Shown here: one piece after another, positions 27,647 through 37,354 of the stretch
Numbering within the stretch: position 1 is the stretch's first letter
How the letters are laid out: each line of letters starts with the position of its first letter
Assembly (NCBI GenBank): GCA_017882455.1
Contig: JADGPL010000001.1
Location: 186,001 to 250,000 of the forward strand
DNA length: 64,000 nt
Origin: Solirubrobacteraceae bacterium
GTDB taxonomy: Bacteria > Actinomycetota > Thermoleophilia > Solirubrobacterales > Solirubrobacteraceae
Reading direction: 5' to 3'
Notes under the pieces: generated by a model
Database searches by the model: none
What the model was told of the DNA's origin: nothing
The model's input: the letters and a program-made list of their open reading frames with translations, nothing else
Translations under genes and position numbers: made by a program

Positions 27647-29676
27647 TGAGCGCCACCACCTACGGCTGGCTCGTCCTGCTCTTCCCGCTGCTCGGGATGC
27701 TCGTCACCGCCCTCGGCTTCCGCTCGCTTCCGGGGCGCTCCGCGGGTTGGATCGCGACGGCCGCCATCTTCCTCTCCTTCCTGGCTGCCCTCGGTGCGCT
27801 GATCAAGATCCAGGGGCTCGCCCCCGAGCATCGCCAGGTGGTCTCATCGCTGTGGAGCTACGCCTCCACCGTGGGCATCGACGCTCAGATGTCGATCCTC
27901 GTGGATCCCCTGTCGGTGTTCATGATCCTCGTGGTCACAGGCGTCTCCACGCTGATCCACCTCTACTCGATCTCCTACATGGAGGGCGACCGCGGCTTCG
28001 CCCGCTACTTCTCCTACCTGAACTTCTTCGTCTTCTCGATGCTGCTGCTGGTGCTGGCGGGCAACTTCCTGCTGCTGATCACCGGCTGGGCCTTCGTCGG
28101 CGCAGCCTCCTATCTGCTGATCTCCTTCTGGTACCGGCGCACCACGGCCACGAGCGCAGGAATCAAGGCGTTCGTGATCAACGTCGTCGGCGACGTGGGG
28201 CTCGTGCTCGGCACCTACTTCATCTTCAAGCACACCCACACGCTCGACTTCCTGAAGACCTTCCAGGCGACCAGCGCGGGCGCCTTCGGTCACGCCTCCA
28301 ACGAGGGCGACCTCGTGGCCGGCTGCATCCTGCTGCTCGTCGGCGCCTTCGCCAAGTCCGCCCAGATCCCGCTGCACACGTGGCTGCCCGATGCCATGGA
28401 GGGACCCACCCCGGTCAGCTCGCTGATCCACGCCGCCACCATGGTCACCGCCGGCGTGTACCTGATCGCGCGCATGCACCCGCTGTTCGAGCTGGCTCCG
28501 GCCGCACAGGACGTCGGGGCTGTGGTGGGCGCTGCCACGCTGCTGATCGCCGGGACGATCGGCCTCGCCCAGACCGACATCAAGCGCGTGATCGCCTACT
28601 CGACCATGTCCCAGATCGGCTACATGATCATGGGCGTCTCCGTGGGCGCCTATGCGGCCGGCCTCTTTCACCTGATGACCCACGCCTTCTTCAAGGCCCT
28701 GCTGTTCATGGCCGCCGGATCCATCATCGGCGCGATGGCCGGCGAGCAGTCGCTGAATCGGATGGGCGGCTTTCGCAAGGCGATGCCCTTCACCTACGGC
28801 TGCTTCATCGTCGGCGGACTGGCCCTCTCCGGCGTCCCCCCCTTCTCGGGCTTCTTCTCCAAGGACGACATCCTGCTGGTCACCGGTGAGCGCGGCGGCT
28901 GGCACTGGATCCTCTACGTGGCCGGCTACGTCGGCGCCTTCCTGACCGCCATCTACACCTTCCGCATGATCTTCCGCGCCTTTCACGGCGAGCCCGTGGC
29001 CGAGGCGCGCGAGCTTAATCTGAAGTCCCACCCACCCCACCTGCACCATGCCGAGGTCCCGCGCAACCCCGCCAATGGCGAAGAGGAGGACACCGACGTG
29101 GGCTTCCCCGGGCCCACCCACGCGATCGCCGAGCGGGCGCTGCCGATGCGGGTGGCGATGGGCGTGCTCGCGCTCGGCGCGGTCGGAGCGGGCCTCGTGC
29201 AGATCCCCAAGGTGGACTTCGTGATCGATGACTTCCTGCGCCCCTCCTTCGCCGGCTCGGCGCTGTATGAACCGCACACCAAGAACGGGCTGCTCGTCTT
29301 CGGGCTGGGCCTCGGCACCGTGCTCGCCCTGCTCGGGATCGCGCTCGCGCACCGCATCTGGGTGGTTCGGCCGGGTATGGCCACGAGCATCCGCGAGCGC
29401 TTCCGGCCTGCCTATGTGCTGTTCGTGAACAAGTGGTACTTCGACGAGCTGATCGACATGCTCGTCGTGAAACCGGCCGCCGCGGCCGGGCTCTTCGCCC
29501 GCGACACCTTCGAGCAGCTGTTCGTCGACGAGACGCTCATCGGGGGCACCACCGGCATCGTGCGCGCCGGCTCGGCCGCCGTGCGCGCCGCCCAGAGCGG
29601 CTTCGTGCGCTACTACGCCGCCCTGCTCGTGCTCGGCGTGACCGGCGTCGGCTTCTACTTCCTCCTGCAGACCTGA
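27646..29676 (+). CDS. nuoL: NADH-quinone oxidoreductase subunit L (antiporter-like)
   Basis: 676 aa from the GTG at 27646, which overlaps the nuoK TAG by one base. Antiporter-core residues occur in LINLYSI-like TLIHLYSISYMEGD, in the lysine helix FAKSAQIPLHTWLPDAMEGPTPVSSLIHAATMVTAGVYLI, and in DIKRVIAYSTMSQIGYM. The long C-terminal amphipathic helix follows (FVNKWYFDELIDMLVVKP…). It pumps protons at the distal end of the membrane arm. Upstream in-frame sequence overlaps nuoK and is not part of the gene. Confidence 0.96.
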   Translation: MSATTYGWLVLLFPLLGMLVTALGFRSLPGRSAGWIATAAIFLSFLAALGALIKIQGLAPEHRQVVSSLWSYASTVGIDAQMSILVDPLSVFMILVVTGVSTLIHLYSISYMEGDRGFARYFSYLNFFVFSMLLLVLAGNFLLLITGWAFVGAASYLLISFWYRRTTATSAGIKAFVINVVGDVGLVLGTYFIFKHTHTLDFLKTFQATSAGAFGHASNEGDLVAGCILLLVGAFAKSAQIPLHTWLPDAMEGPTPVSSLIHAATMVTAGVYLIARMHPLFELAPAAQDVGAVVGAATLLIAGTIGLAQTDIKRVIAYSTMSQIGYMIMGVSVGAYAAGLFHLMTHAFFKALLFMAAGSIIGAMAGEQSLNRMGGFRKAMPFTYGCFIVGGLALSGVPPFSGFFSKDDILLVTGERGGWHWILYVAGYVGAFLTAIYTFRMIFRAFHGEPVAEARELNLKSHPPHLHHAEVPRNPANGEEEDTDVGFPGPTHAIAERALPMRVAMGVLALGAVGAGLVQIPKVDFVIDDFLRPSFAGSALYEPHTKNGLLVFGLGLGTVLALLGIALAHRIWVVRPGMATSIRERFRPAYVLFVNKWYFDELIDMLVVKPAAAAGLFARDTFEQLFVDETLIGGTTGIVRAGSAAVRAAQSGFVRYYAALLVLGVTGVGFYFLLQT

Positions 29677-29687
29677 GCTCCCAGACC

Positions 29688-31328
29688 TTGCCCCCGCTTT
29701 CCATACTCCTCTGGCTCCCCTTCGTGTGCGGCCTGCTCGGCGCACTTGCGTCAGCCGTGCTCGCGCGCGGCGGGCGCACCAACGCCGAGGCATCGGCCGG
29801 CGATGCTTCCGCCGCAAGCGGACGCGGAGCCTGGGGCGCGCCGGGCGTGGTCGCCCTCGTCGGCTCGCTCGTCGCGCTGGGGCTCGCGATCGCCTACATC
29901 GCCGACTACAAGTCCGGCGGGGCGGCCCTCCAGCACGTCACCGACACCGTCTGGATCTCCACGCTGGGGATCCACTACAAGCTCGCCGTCACGGGCCTCA
30001 ACGTCTTCCTGCTCGGCCTCACCACGCTGCTGTTCGCCGTCGCGACGCTGGCGGCGAACCTGCGCAGCTGGGAGCGTCCCAGGCTCTTCTACTTCCACTT
30101 CATGCTCGCCGAGTCGGCCGTGCTCGGCGCCTTCCTCGCCCAGGACCTGGCGCTGTTCGTCTCGTTCTTCGACCTGATGCTGATCCCCTTCTACTTCCTG
30201 ATCGGCGGCTGGGGCCGGGAACCCGGACGAATCAAAGCCACGATCAAGCTCGTCATCTACACCCTGGTGGGCTCGCTGCTGATGCTCGCCGCGGCCATCG
30301 CCACCGGCGTGCTCGCCTCACAGCAGGGCGGCGGGCACATCACCTTCGTGCTCTCGGCGCTGCACGCGCTGCCGCTGAGCAGCGGCTCGCAGGAGTGGAT
30401 CTTCCTGTTCTTCGCCGCCGCCTTCCTCGTCAAGATGCCCGCCTTCCCGCTGCACGGCTGGATGCCCGACGGCTACCGCGCGATGCCGATCGAGGTGCTG
30501 ATGGTCTTCTCGGGTGTGCTCTCCAAGGTCGGCGCCTACGGCTTTTTGGCGATCGTGCTGCCGCTCTTCCCCCAGGCCGCCGTGCACTTCCAGACGCTGA
30601 TGCTGCTGATCGCGCTCGCCTCGATCCTCTACGGCTCCGCACAGGCCTTCAGCCAGACCGACGCTCGCCTGATCGCCGGGTACTCCTCGGTCGCCCAGCT
30701 CGGCTTCATCACGCTCGGCATCTTCTCCCTGAACTCCCAGGGGGCGCAGGGCGCGCTGCTGCAGATGGTCAACCACGGGCTCGTCGTGGCCCCGCTGCTG
30801 TTCATCGTCGGGCTGCTGGCCAAGCGCACCGGCGGCTCTGAGGACGTGCGCCAGATGGGCGGCCTGGCCTTCCGCGCCCCCGTGCTCGCCTCGCTGTTCC
30901 TCGTCGTCGCGCTCGCCACGCTCGCGATCCCCGGCTCGTCGAACTTCGTCGGCGAGTTCCTGATCCTGCTCGGCGTCTTCAAAGCCAAGCTCGCGATCGC
31001 CATCATCGCCTTCAGCGGCGTGGTGCTGGCGAGCGTCTACGCGCTGCGCCTGTTCATCCGCGCCATGCACAACCGCGTCGGACCATCGGCCGACTCGCAT
31101 GAGATCTCCATCCTCGACGGCGCCGTGCTCGCTCCGCTGATCGCCGTGATCGTGTTCCTCGCGCTCTACCCGCAGCTGGCTCTGCACCGCAGCGAACGCT
31201 CGGTCAAGGCAGCCGTGGCGAGCGTGCAGGCCTCGACGGTCCCTGCCCAGACCGTCGCACGCGTCATCTCAGGCCCCCGAGTCGTTCATCGCTCTGCGAC
31301 CTTCGCCGATTCCGTCAGGACGCCATGA
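29688..31328 (+). CDS. nuoM: NADH-quinone oxidoreductase subunit M (antiporter-like)
   Basis: 546 aa if started at the TTG at 29688 (MPPLSILLWLPFVCGLLG). There is no ATG or GTG near the expected N-terminus; a CTG at 29673 overlapping the nuoL stop is another option. Core motifs are FFDLMLIPFYFLIGGWG (conserved Glu replaced by Asp/Leu context), FFAAAFLVKMPAFPLHGWMPDGYRAMPIEVLMVFSGVLSKVGAYG, and DARLIAGYSSVAQLGF. It is one of three proton-pumping antiporter-like subunits. Its TGA overlaps the nuoN ATG. The product is certain; the start is not. Confidence 0.93.
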   Translation: MPPLSILLWLPFVCGLLGALASAVLARGGRTNAEASAGDASAASGRGAWGAPGVVALVGSLVALGLAIAYIADYKSGGAALQHVTDTVWISTLGIHYKLAVTGLNVFLLGLTTLLFAVATLAANLRSWERPRLFYFHFMLAESAVLGAFLAQDLALFVSFFDLMLIPFYFLIGGWGREPGRIKATIKLVIYTLVGSLLMLAAAIATGVLASQQGGGHITFVLSALHALPLSSGSQEWIFLFFAAAFLVKMPAFPLHGWMPDGYRAMPIEVLMVFSGVLSKVGAYGFLAIVLPLFPQAAVHFQTLMLLIALASILYGSAQAFSQTDARLIAGYSSVAQLGFITLGIFSLNSQGAQGALLQMVNHGLVVAPLLFIVGLLAKRTGGSEDVRQMGGLAFRAPVLASLFLVVALATLAIPGSSNFVGEFLILLGVFKAKLAIAIIAFSGVVLASVYALRLFIRAMHNRVGPSADSHEISILDGAVLAPLIAVIVFLALYPQLALHRSERSVKAAVASVQASTVPAQTVARVISGPRVVHRSATFADSVRTP

Positions 31329-32896
31329 TCCCCCTCGCCACCGCCCACCTCAAAGGCCCGCACATCGACTTCGCGGGGCTCTCGCCGCTGATCGCGCTGC
31401 TCGGCGGCTCGGTGCTCGTCCTGATCGTGGGTCTGCTCGGCTCGCGCTGGATCCGCGCACAGGCGGTCCCCTCGCTCAGCCTCGGCGCGCTCGGGGCGGC
31501 GCTCGGCCTGACCATCTGGCAGTGGAACGCCCAGAAGTCGATCGTCTCGGGCGCGCTGCGGATCGACGATCTCGCGCTCGTGCTGAACCTCGTGCTGATC
31601 GCGGGCGCGGCGTGCACGGTGCTGCTCGCCTGGCGCTCGCTGGCAGCGCGTGAAGCGGCCCATGGTGAGTTTCACGCGCTGCTGCTGAGCTCCGTCGCGG
31701 GCATGTCGCTGCTGGCCGCCGCCCAGAACACCGTGGCGCTGTTCGTCGGCCTCGAGCTCCTGTCGATCCCGCTGTACGTGCTGTGCGCCACCGAGCTCAA
31801 GCGGGAGCACTCGCTGGAGTCGGGGCTGAAGTACCTGATCGTCGGCTCCGTCGGCTCGGCCACGCTGCTGTATGGCCTGGCGATGATCTACGGCGCGACC
31901 GGCACGACCGACTTTGCCGGGATCGCCTCGGCTCTCTCGAATGGAAGCCTCGCCACCGACCCGCTGACGCTGACCGGCGTGGCGCTGTGCGTGGCGGGCC
32001 TGTGCTTCAAGTCCTCGATCGCCCCCTTCCACCAGTGGACGCCCGATGTCTATGAGGGGGCGCCCACCCCGGTCACGGCCTTCATGGCGGTCACCACCAA
32101 GGTCGCCGCTTTCGGCGTGTTCCTGCGCTTCTTCGACGTCGCCCTGATCGACACGCAGGTGAGCTGGGGCCCGGCGCTGGCCGTTCTCGCCACGATCACG
32201 ATCCTCGTCGGCAACGTGGGCGCCCTGGGCCAGTCCTCGCTGAAGCGGATGCTCGCCTACTCCTCGGTGGCGCAGGCCGGATACATGCTCGCCGGCGTCG
32301 TCGTCTCCACCCAGCTCGGCGTCCGTGCGACCGTGTTCTACCTCGCGGCCTACCTGTTCATGAACATGGCGGCCTTCGCCGTGATCGTGGCACGCGAGCG
32401 CCAGACGGATCTGGGCGACTCGATCGGGGCGCTGGCCGGCCTCGGGCGCGAGCGTCCACTCTTGGCATGGCCGATGACGATCTCGATGCTGGCGCTCGCC
32501 GGGATCCCCGCCACGGCGGGGTTCATGGGCAAGTTCTATCTGATCGACGCCGCCGTCTCGGGCGGCTACACGTGGCTCGGCGTGGCGATCGTGGTCGGCT
32601 CGATGATCTCCCTCGGCTACTACCTGCCGGTGATCGCCGCCATGTGGATGCGCGAAGCACCCGCCGCCACGAGCCCGAACGACGCCTCCGTGCTCGCCCC
32701 CACCCCCGGTCCCCTGCCGGCGCTCGCGGGCGGATCCTCCGAGCTCGACGAGGATGGCGGACCGCTGAGCGGCTCGCAGCCGGAGGTCCTCGTGGTGGCG
32801 GTCCTCGCCGGCGCGGCCACGATCTTCTTCGGCGTCATCCCCCAGCCGCTGTTCGATCTGGTCCACGGGGCCGGCAGCGGCCTCGGGTTGTTCTGA
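31325..32896 (+). CDS. nuoN: NADH-quinone oxidoreductase subunit N (antiporter-like)
   Basis: 523 aa; the ATG overlaps the nuoM stop (ATGA). Hallmarks are FVGLELLSIPLYVLCATELKREHSLESGLKYLIVGS, the lysine helix FKSSIAPFHQWTPDVYEGAPTPVTAFMAVTTKVAAF, and SLKRMLAYSSVAQAGYMLAG. A polar insert (about residues 445-480) lies before the last helix. Last gene of the nuo operon; it converges with the peptidase gene ending at 32904. Confidence 0.96.
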   Translation: MIPLATAHLKGPHIDFAGLSPLIALLGGSVLVLIVGLLGSRWIRAQAVPSLSLGALGAALGLTIWQWNAQKSIVSGALRIDDLALVLNLVLIAGAACTVLLAWRSLAAREAAHGEFHALLLSSVAGMSLLAAAQNTVALFVGLELLSIPLYVLCATELKREHSLESGLKYLIVGSVGSATLLYGLAMIYGATGTTDFAGIASALSNGSLATDPLTLTGVALCVAGLCFKSSIAPFHQWTPDVYEGAPTPVTAFMAVTTKVAAFGVFLRFFDVALIDTQVSWGPALAVLATITILVGNVGALGQSSLKRMLAYSSVAQAGYMLAGVVVSTQLGVRATVFYLAAYLFMNMAAFAVIVARERQTDLGDSIGALAGLGRERPLLAWPMTISMLALAGIPATAGFMGKFYLIDAAVSGGYTWLGVAIVVGSMISLGYYLPVIAAMWMREAPAATSPNDASVLAPTPGPLPALAGGSSELDEDGGPLSGSQPEVLVVAVLAGAATIFFGVIPQPLFDLVHGAGSGLGLF

Positions 32897-32903
32897 GCCT
32901 CGC

Positions 32904-34721
32904 CTACAACCGCCCAGAGGCGTGGGCGGCCTCCTCGGCTTCGGTCAGCTGACGCGCGACCAGGTCGAGCCCGGCCTCCCAGAAGCCGGGGTCGGCGAGG
33001 TCGATGCCGACGATCGCGCCGAGCTCCTCGGGGCTGCGCGAGCCGCCGGCCGCCAGCAGCTCCATGTAGCGCGGCACGAGCTCCGGGCCGGTCTGCTCGT
33101 AACGCTGGTAGACCGAGAGCGCGAGCAGCTGCCCGTAGGCGTAGGCATAGACGTAGCCGGGGCTGCCGATGAAGTGCGGGATGTATGACCACCACGTCCG
33201 GTATCCGTCGGTCAGCTCGACCGAGTCGCCGAGCATCTCGTTCTGGCTCTCTGCCCACAGCTCACCGAAGCGCTCCACCGAGAGCTCGCCCTCTTCGCGG
33301 CGCGCGGTGTGCACCAGATGCTCGAAGCGGTTCATGGCCACCTGGCGGAAGACCGTGGCGATCGTGTCCTCGAGGTTCTCTGCCAGCAGCGCCAGGCGCG
33401 AGGCCGGCGCGGTGTCCTCCTCGAGCAGGCGGCCGAAGACGATCGTCTCGCCGAACACCGAGGCGGTCTCGGCGAGCGTCAACGGGGTGTGCTGGTGGAA
33501 TATCCCCTGGCGGGCGGCCAGGGCGAAGTGCACGCCATGGCCGAGCTCGTGGGCGAGCGTGAGCACGTCGCGCCGGCGCGAGGTGTAGTTGAGCAGCACA
33601 TAGGGGAAGACCGACGGCACAGCCGAGGCGCAGAAGGCCCCTCCGCGCTTGGCCGGGCGCACGGGCGCATCGATCCGGTGCTCGTCGAAGAAGCGCTTGG
33701 CGAGCGCACCGAGCTCGGGGGAGAAGGAGGAGTAGCAGTCGAGCACCACCTCGCGGGCCTGGGCGAAGGGGTAGGTGACCTCGTCCTCGGTGACGGCCGC
33801 CATGCGGTCGTAGTCGGCCAGGCGCTCCACGCCGAGCAGCCGGGCCTTCAACCTGTACCAGCGGCGCGCGATCTCATAGCGCCCGCTCACGGCGTCGATC
33901 AGCGCCTGCACGGACTCGTCGCTGGCCTCGTTGGCGAGGTTGCGAGCCGCGAGCCAATGGGGATAGCGGCGCAGGCGGTCATCGGTGGCCTTGTCCGCGA
34001 GCAGCGTGTTGAAGAGGAACGCGCGCGTCCTCAGACCCGGCTCGAGCGCGGCGGTGACGGCCTCGGCGGTGGTCCGCCGGAGCTCGCGATCGGCGAGCGA
34101 AAGGCGGCTGAGCGCGACGTCGAGCGCGACCTTCTCGCCACCCGCGTCGAGCTCGACGCCGATCGCGGAGGTCAGCTCCTCGAACAGCCGTGTCCAGGCG
34201 CCCGCCCCGGTGAGGGACTTCTCGGCGAGGATCCTCTCCTCGGGCTCTGAGAGCAGGTGCTCGCGATAGCGGCGCACGTTGCGAAGGTGATGGCGGCAGA
34301 AGTCCAATCCCTCGCCCGCCAGCAGCTGCTCGGCGCGCTCGTCGGAGAGCGCCGCCCACTCGAGCTCGAAGAACAGAAGCGTCGTCTGGATCGCCGTCTC
34401 CTGCTCCTGGACGCGCTGCAACAGCGCCCCATTGGCGGGCTCGGCCGTGTCGGTGGAGAAGCGCAGGGCGGCGTAGTAACCGGCACGGCCCACCAGCTCG
34501 TGGATCGCCCCGAGCTCGCTCATGGCCTCCTGCAGCCCGGCGCCGTCGAGCTCGGCGATCCTGCCGGCGTAGCGCTCCGAGAACGCCTTGGAGCGCTCCA
34601 GCGCCTCCGCCAGGCGCCGCTCGACCCCGGGTTGGCCCTCGCCGTCGACGAGCGGCTCGATGTCCCAGGCGCTCGCCTGGAGCTCGGAGTCGCTGGGCTC
34701 GGTGGCGGCGGTCTGGGCCAT
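32904..34721 (-). CDS. pepF: oligoendopeptidase F, M3 family zinc peptidase
   Basis: 605 aa, typical of PepF. The zinc site is HELGHGVH (391-398), with the third ligand in the downstream TLAETASVFGETIVF. The substrate-binding segment with conserved Tyr/His is near SYIPHFIGSPGYVYAYAYGQLLAL. It is cytoplasmic (no signal peptide) and cleaves short peptides. TAAGCT ends eight bases before the ATG and no Shine-Dalgarno sequence is seen, so it is probably leaderless. It stands alone, convergent with nuoN. Confidence 0.93.
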   Translation of the reverse strand: MAQTAATEPSDSELQASAWDIEPLVDGEGQPGVERRLAEALERSKAFSERYAGRIAELDGAGLQEAMSELGAIHELVGRAGYYAALRFSTDTAEPANGALLQRVQEQETAIQTTLLFFELEWAALSDERAEQLLAGEGLDFCRHHLRNVRRYREHLLSEPEERILAEKSLTGAGAWTRLFEELTSAIGVELDAGGEKVALDVALSRLSLADRELRRTTAEAVTAALEPGLRTRAFLFNTLLADKATDDRLRRYPHWLAARNLANEASDESVQALIDAVSGRYEIARRWYRLKARLLGVERLADYDRMAAVTEDEVTYPFAQAREVVLDCYSSFSPELGALAKRFFDEHRIDAPVRPAKRGGAFCASAVPSVFPYVLLNYTSRRRDVLTLAHELGHGVHFALAARQGIFHQHTPLTLAETASVFGETIVFGRLLEEDTAPASRLALLAENLEDTIATVFRQVAMNRFEHLVHTARREEGELSVERFGELWAESQNEMLGDSVELTDGYRTWWSYIPHFIGSPGYVYAYAYGQLLALSVYQRYEQTGPELVPRYMELLAAGGSRSPEELGAIVGIDLADPGFWEAGLDLVARQLTEAEEAAHASGRL

Positions 34722-34777
34722 GGCCCGCCAGCTTAGCTGCCCACCCCGCGCCCGGGCGAGCGCGGCAGCAGACCGCG

Positions 34778-37354
34778 CTACTCGGAGGCGAGCGCGCCGA
34801 GCACGTTCAGGCGGGCCGCGCGGCGGGCCGGAAGCTGTGCGGCGAGCAGGCCGGCGAGCGCGGCGACGAACAGCAGGATCACGAGCGTGCCGATCGGGAA
34901 GGACTGCACGTAGCCGGAGCCCGACAGTGCGAAGGTGGTGACCAGAACGGAGCCGACGACGCCGATCACCAGGCCGAACACTCCCCCGATCAGCGCTGTG
35001 ATGATCGACTCGTAGCGGATCATCTGGCGGATCTGGCGCCGTGAGGTGCCGATCGCGCGCAGCATCCCCAGCTCCCGCGTGCGCTCGTAGATCGAGAGGA
35101 TCAGCGTGTTGACGATCCCGAACAGCGACACGATCACCGACAGCGCGAGCAGCACGTAGATGAGCGTCAGCAGCGTGTTGATCTGGTTGGCCTGGTCGGC
35201 CTTGAACTGGGCCGCGGTCCGCGATCGCGCCTGCGGGAAGTAGGCCGCGAGCCCCCTGTTCACGATCGGCTGAACCTGGGCGTTGCTGACGCCACGCGCA
35301 TACGTGACGAAGTCCAGCGCGTCGTCACGCTGCCCGAAGGCGCTGCGCGCGAGCGACAGGTCGATCGTGAGGTCGCCCAGCAGGCGCGCGTTGTCGGAGG
35401 CGATGCCGCGCACCGTCAGCGACACATGCTGGCCGGTCGGTGTCAGCACCGACAGCGTCTGCCCGACCTTCAGGTGATGCGAGCTCGCATAGGCTTTCGT
35501 GACGATCGTGCCGGTGGCGCCGAGCTGCTGCAGCGTCGCGTTCGAGCCATGCGCCCATTCGACCCGGTAGACGCGCCCGAAGGAGGCCGGTTCGATCGCG
35601 GTGATCGTCGAATTGCTCGAGCTGCCGCGCAGCCGACCCACGGTGAAGGCGACCGGGGTCACGCTCGCCACCCCGGGCACCCGCCGAACCGCCGGGGCCA
35701 GGATCGCCGGGATCCCTGCTTCGCTGTTGACGCTCGAGTTCTCAATGATCAGATCGCCCGCGAACGAGCGGCTGACGGCCTGGTCGATCGTGGCCTTCGT
35801 GCCGTCGGCGAGCACCGCGACGAACGCGACCAGCGCGATGCCGACGGTCAGCGAGGCCGCGGTGATCATCGTGCGTCCGGGCTGGCGGATCGAGTTCTCC
35901 TGCGCCAGGCGCCCGGTGATCCCGCGCCAGCGCACAAGCACCCCAACGCCGCGGGCGAGCGCACGAACCACTGGATGGCGCCCGGGCACGCCTCCGCGCA
36001 TCAAGCGGACGAGCAGGAAGGTGACGTAGCCCGAGAGCACAATGAAGCCAATCACGCCGATGGCGCCCGAGCCCGTCAGGAGCGCGATCGCCGCGAAAAC
36101 CAGCACCACGAGCAGTGCGCGCGCAAGCACCCCCACGCCGCTGAGGACTCGTGGCGGGATCTCCACGCCCTCGCGCATCGCCGCCAGCGGCGGCACGCGC
36201 GTCGCGCGCAGCGCCGGTGCGAGCCCGGCGGCCACCGTCACGAACACCCCCACCAGCAGCGAGACCACGATCGTGCGGGTCTCGAGCACCGTGCCGTTGT
36301 CGGGCAGGTCGGCGCCGAAGGACTTGAACAGCTGGTCGAGCCCCGGCGCCAGGGCGATCCCGCCGAGCAGGCCGATCCCGGAGCCGAGCAGCCCGAGCAG
36401 CAGGCTTTCGATCACAACCGCGCGCATGATCTGGGCGCGGGAGGCACCGAGCGTGCGCAGCAGGCCGAACTCGCGCGTGCGCTGGGCGACGGTGATCGAG
36501 AAGGTGTTGAAGATGATGAACGCGCCCACGACCAGCGAGACGTAGGCGAAGATCAGCAGGAAGGTGCGCAGGAAGCTGAGGTTGCTTTCCAGGTCAGAGG
36601 ACTCCTTGGCCGCCTGCTGGGCGCCGGTGCGCACGTCGACCGCGCTCGGCAGCTGCGCGCGGATTCGGTCGCGCAGTTCGCCGGGCGTCACTCCGGGCTT
36701 GGCGGCCACGTCGATCTGGTCGTAGCGGCCCGGCTCGCCGACCACGCGCTGGGCCTCAACCGGCGTGAGGATCGCGGCGCTTGCGCCGCCGAAGGACTGG
36801 CCGCCACCGAACTTGAGGATGCCGGTGATCGTGTACTGCCTGGCCTGGGCCGAGCCGGCGACCACGATCCTCTCCCTGAGCCGCAGGTGCTCGCGTTCGG
36901 CCGTCGCCTGGTCGATCGCCACCTCGCTCGCACTCGTGGGAAAGCGGCCGCTGACCGGCACGAACGACTCGAAGCGCTTGGGCACCTCCGAGGCGACGAA
37001 GCCGGGGGCGCCTCCAGTCGTCAGTCGCTTGCCGTGCAGGTCCAGGAAGCTCGCCGGGGTGAAGATCGCACCGGCCGCTTCGGCCACGCCCGCGGTGGCG
37101 CGCACCTGCGCGAGCATCTGCTCGGTGATCGGCGAGGTCTGCGAGCGGGTCTGGCGCCCGAGCGTCTGCGTGGGCGTGATCACCACGTCGTGCCCCTTGT
37201 TGGCGACCTGGAAGATCCCCGCGAAGGAGCGGTTGATCGTGTCGGTGAGCACGTAGGTGCCGGCCATCAGGGCCACGCCGAGAGCGATCGCGATGCCGGT
37301 CAGCAGCACCCGCAGCTTGCGCTGCAGGAAGCCTCTGAGGACCAGCTTGAGCAT
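34778..37354 (-). CDS. ABC transporter permease, FtsX/MacB type (two FtsX domains)
   Basis: 858 aa. The N-terminal helix RVLLTGIAIALGVALMAGTYVL precedes a large extracytoplasmic MacB-PCD-like domain, then a first FtsX core (VGAFIIFNTFSITVAQRTREFGLLRTLGASRAQIMRAVVIES). A middle membrane block and second extracytoplasmic domain are followed by a second FtsX core (IVSLFGIVNTLILSIYERTRELGMLRAIGTSRRQIRQMIRYESI). Such duplicated permeases work as mechanotransmitters or in lipoprotein, peptide or lipid export. It overlaps the ATPase gene by one base (TGATG). The substrate cannot be told. Confidence 0.92.
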   Translation of the reverse strand: MLKLVLRGFLQRKLRVLLTGIAIALGVALMAGTYVLTDTINRSFAGIFQVANKGHDVVITPTQTLGRQTRSQTSPITEQMLAQVRATAGVAEAAGAIFTPASFLDLHGKRLTTGGAPGFVASEVPKRFESFVPVSGRFPTSASEVAIDQATAEREHLRLRERIVVAGSAQARQYTITGILKFGGGQSFGGASAAILTPVEAQRVVGEPGRYDQIDVAAKPGVTPGELRDRIRAQLPSAVDVRTGAQQAAKESSDLESNLSFLRTFLLIFAYVSLVVGAFIIFNTFSITVAQRTREFGLLRTLGASRAQIMRAVVIESLLLGLLGSGIGLLGGIALAPGLDQLFKSFGADLPDNGTVLETRTIVVSLLVGVFVTVAAGLAPALRATRVPPLAAMREGVEIPPRVLSGVGVLARALLVVLVFAAIALLTGSGAIGVIGFIVLSGYVTFLLVRLMRGGVPGRHPVVRALARGVGVLVRWRGITGRLAQENSIRQPGRTMITAASLTVGIALVAFVAVLADGTKATIDQAVSRSFAGDLIIENSSVNSEAGIPAILAPAVRRVPGVASVTPVAFTVGRLRGSSSNSTITAIEPASFGRVYRVEWAHGSNATLQQLGATGTIVTKAYASSHHLKVGQTLSVLTPTGQHVSLTVRGIASDNARLLGDLTIDLSLARSAFGQRDDALDFVTYARGVSNAQVQPIVNRGLAAYFPQARSRTAAQFKADQANQINTLLTLIYVLLALSVIVSLFGIVNTLILSIYERTRELGMLRAIGTSRRQIRQMIRYESIITALIGGVFGLVIGVVGSVLVTTFALSGSGYVQSFPIGTLVILLFVAALAGLLAAQLPARRAARLNVLGALASE

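Noticed and set aside
27844-29817. Minus-strand frame over nuoL
   Set aside because: Gly/His/Arg/Gln-rich shadow of a clear nuo subunit gene.
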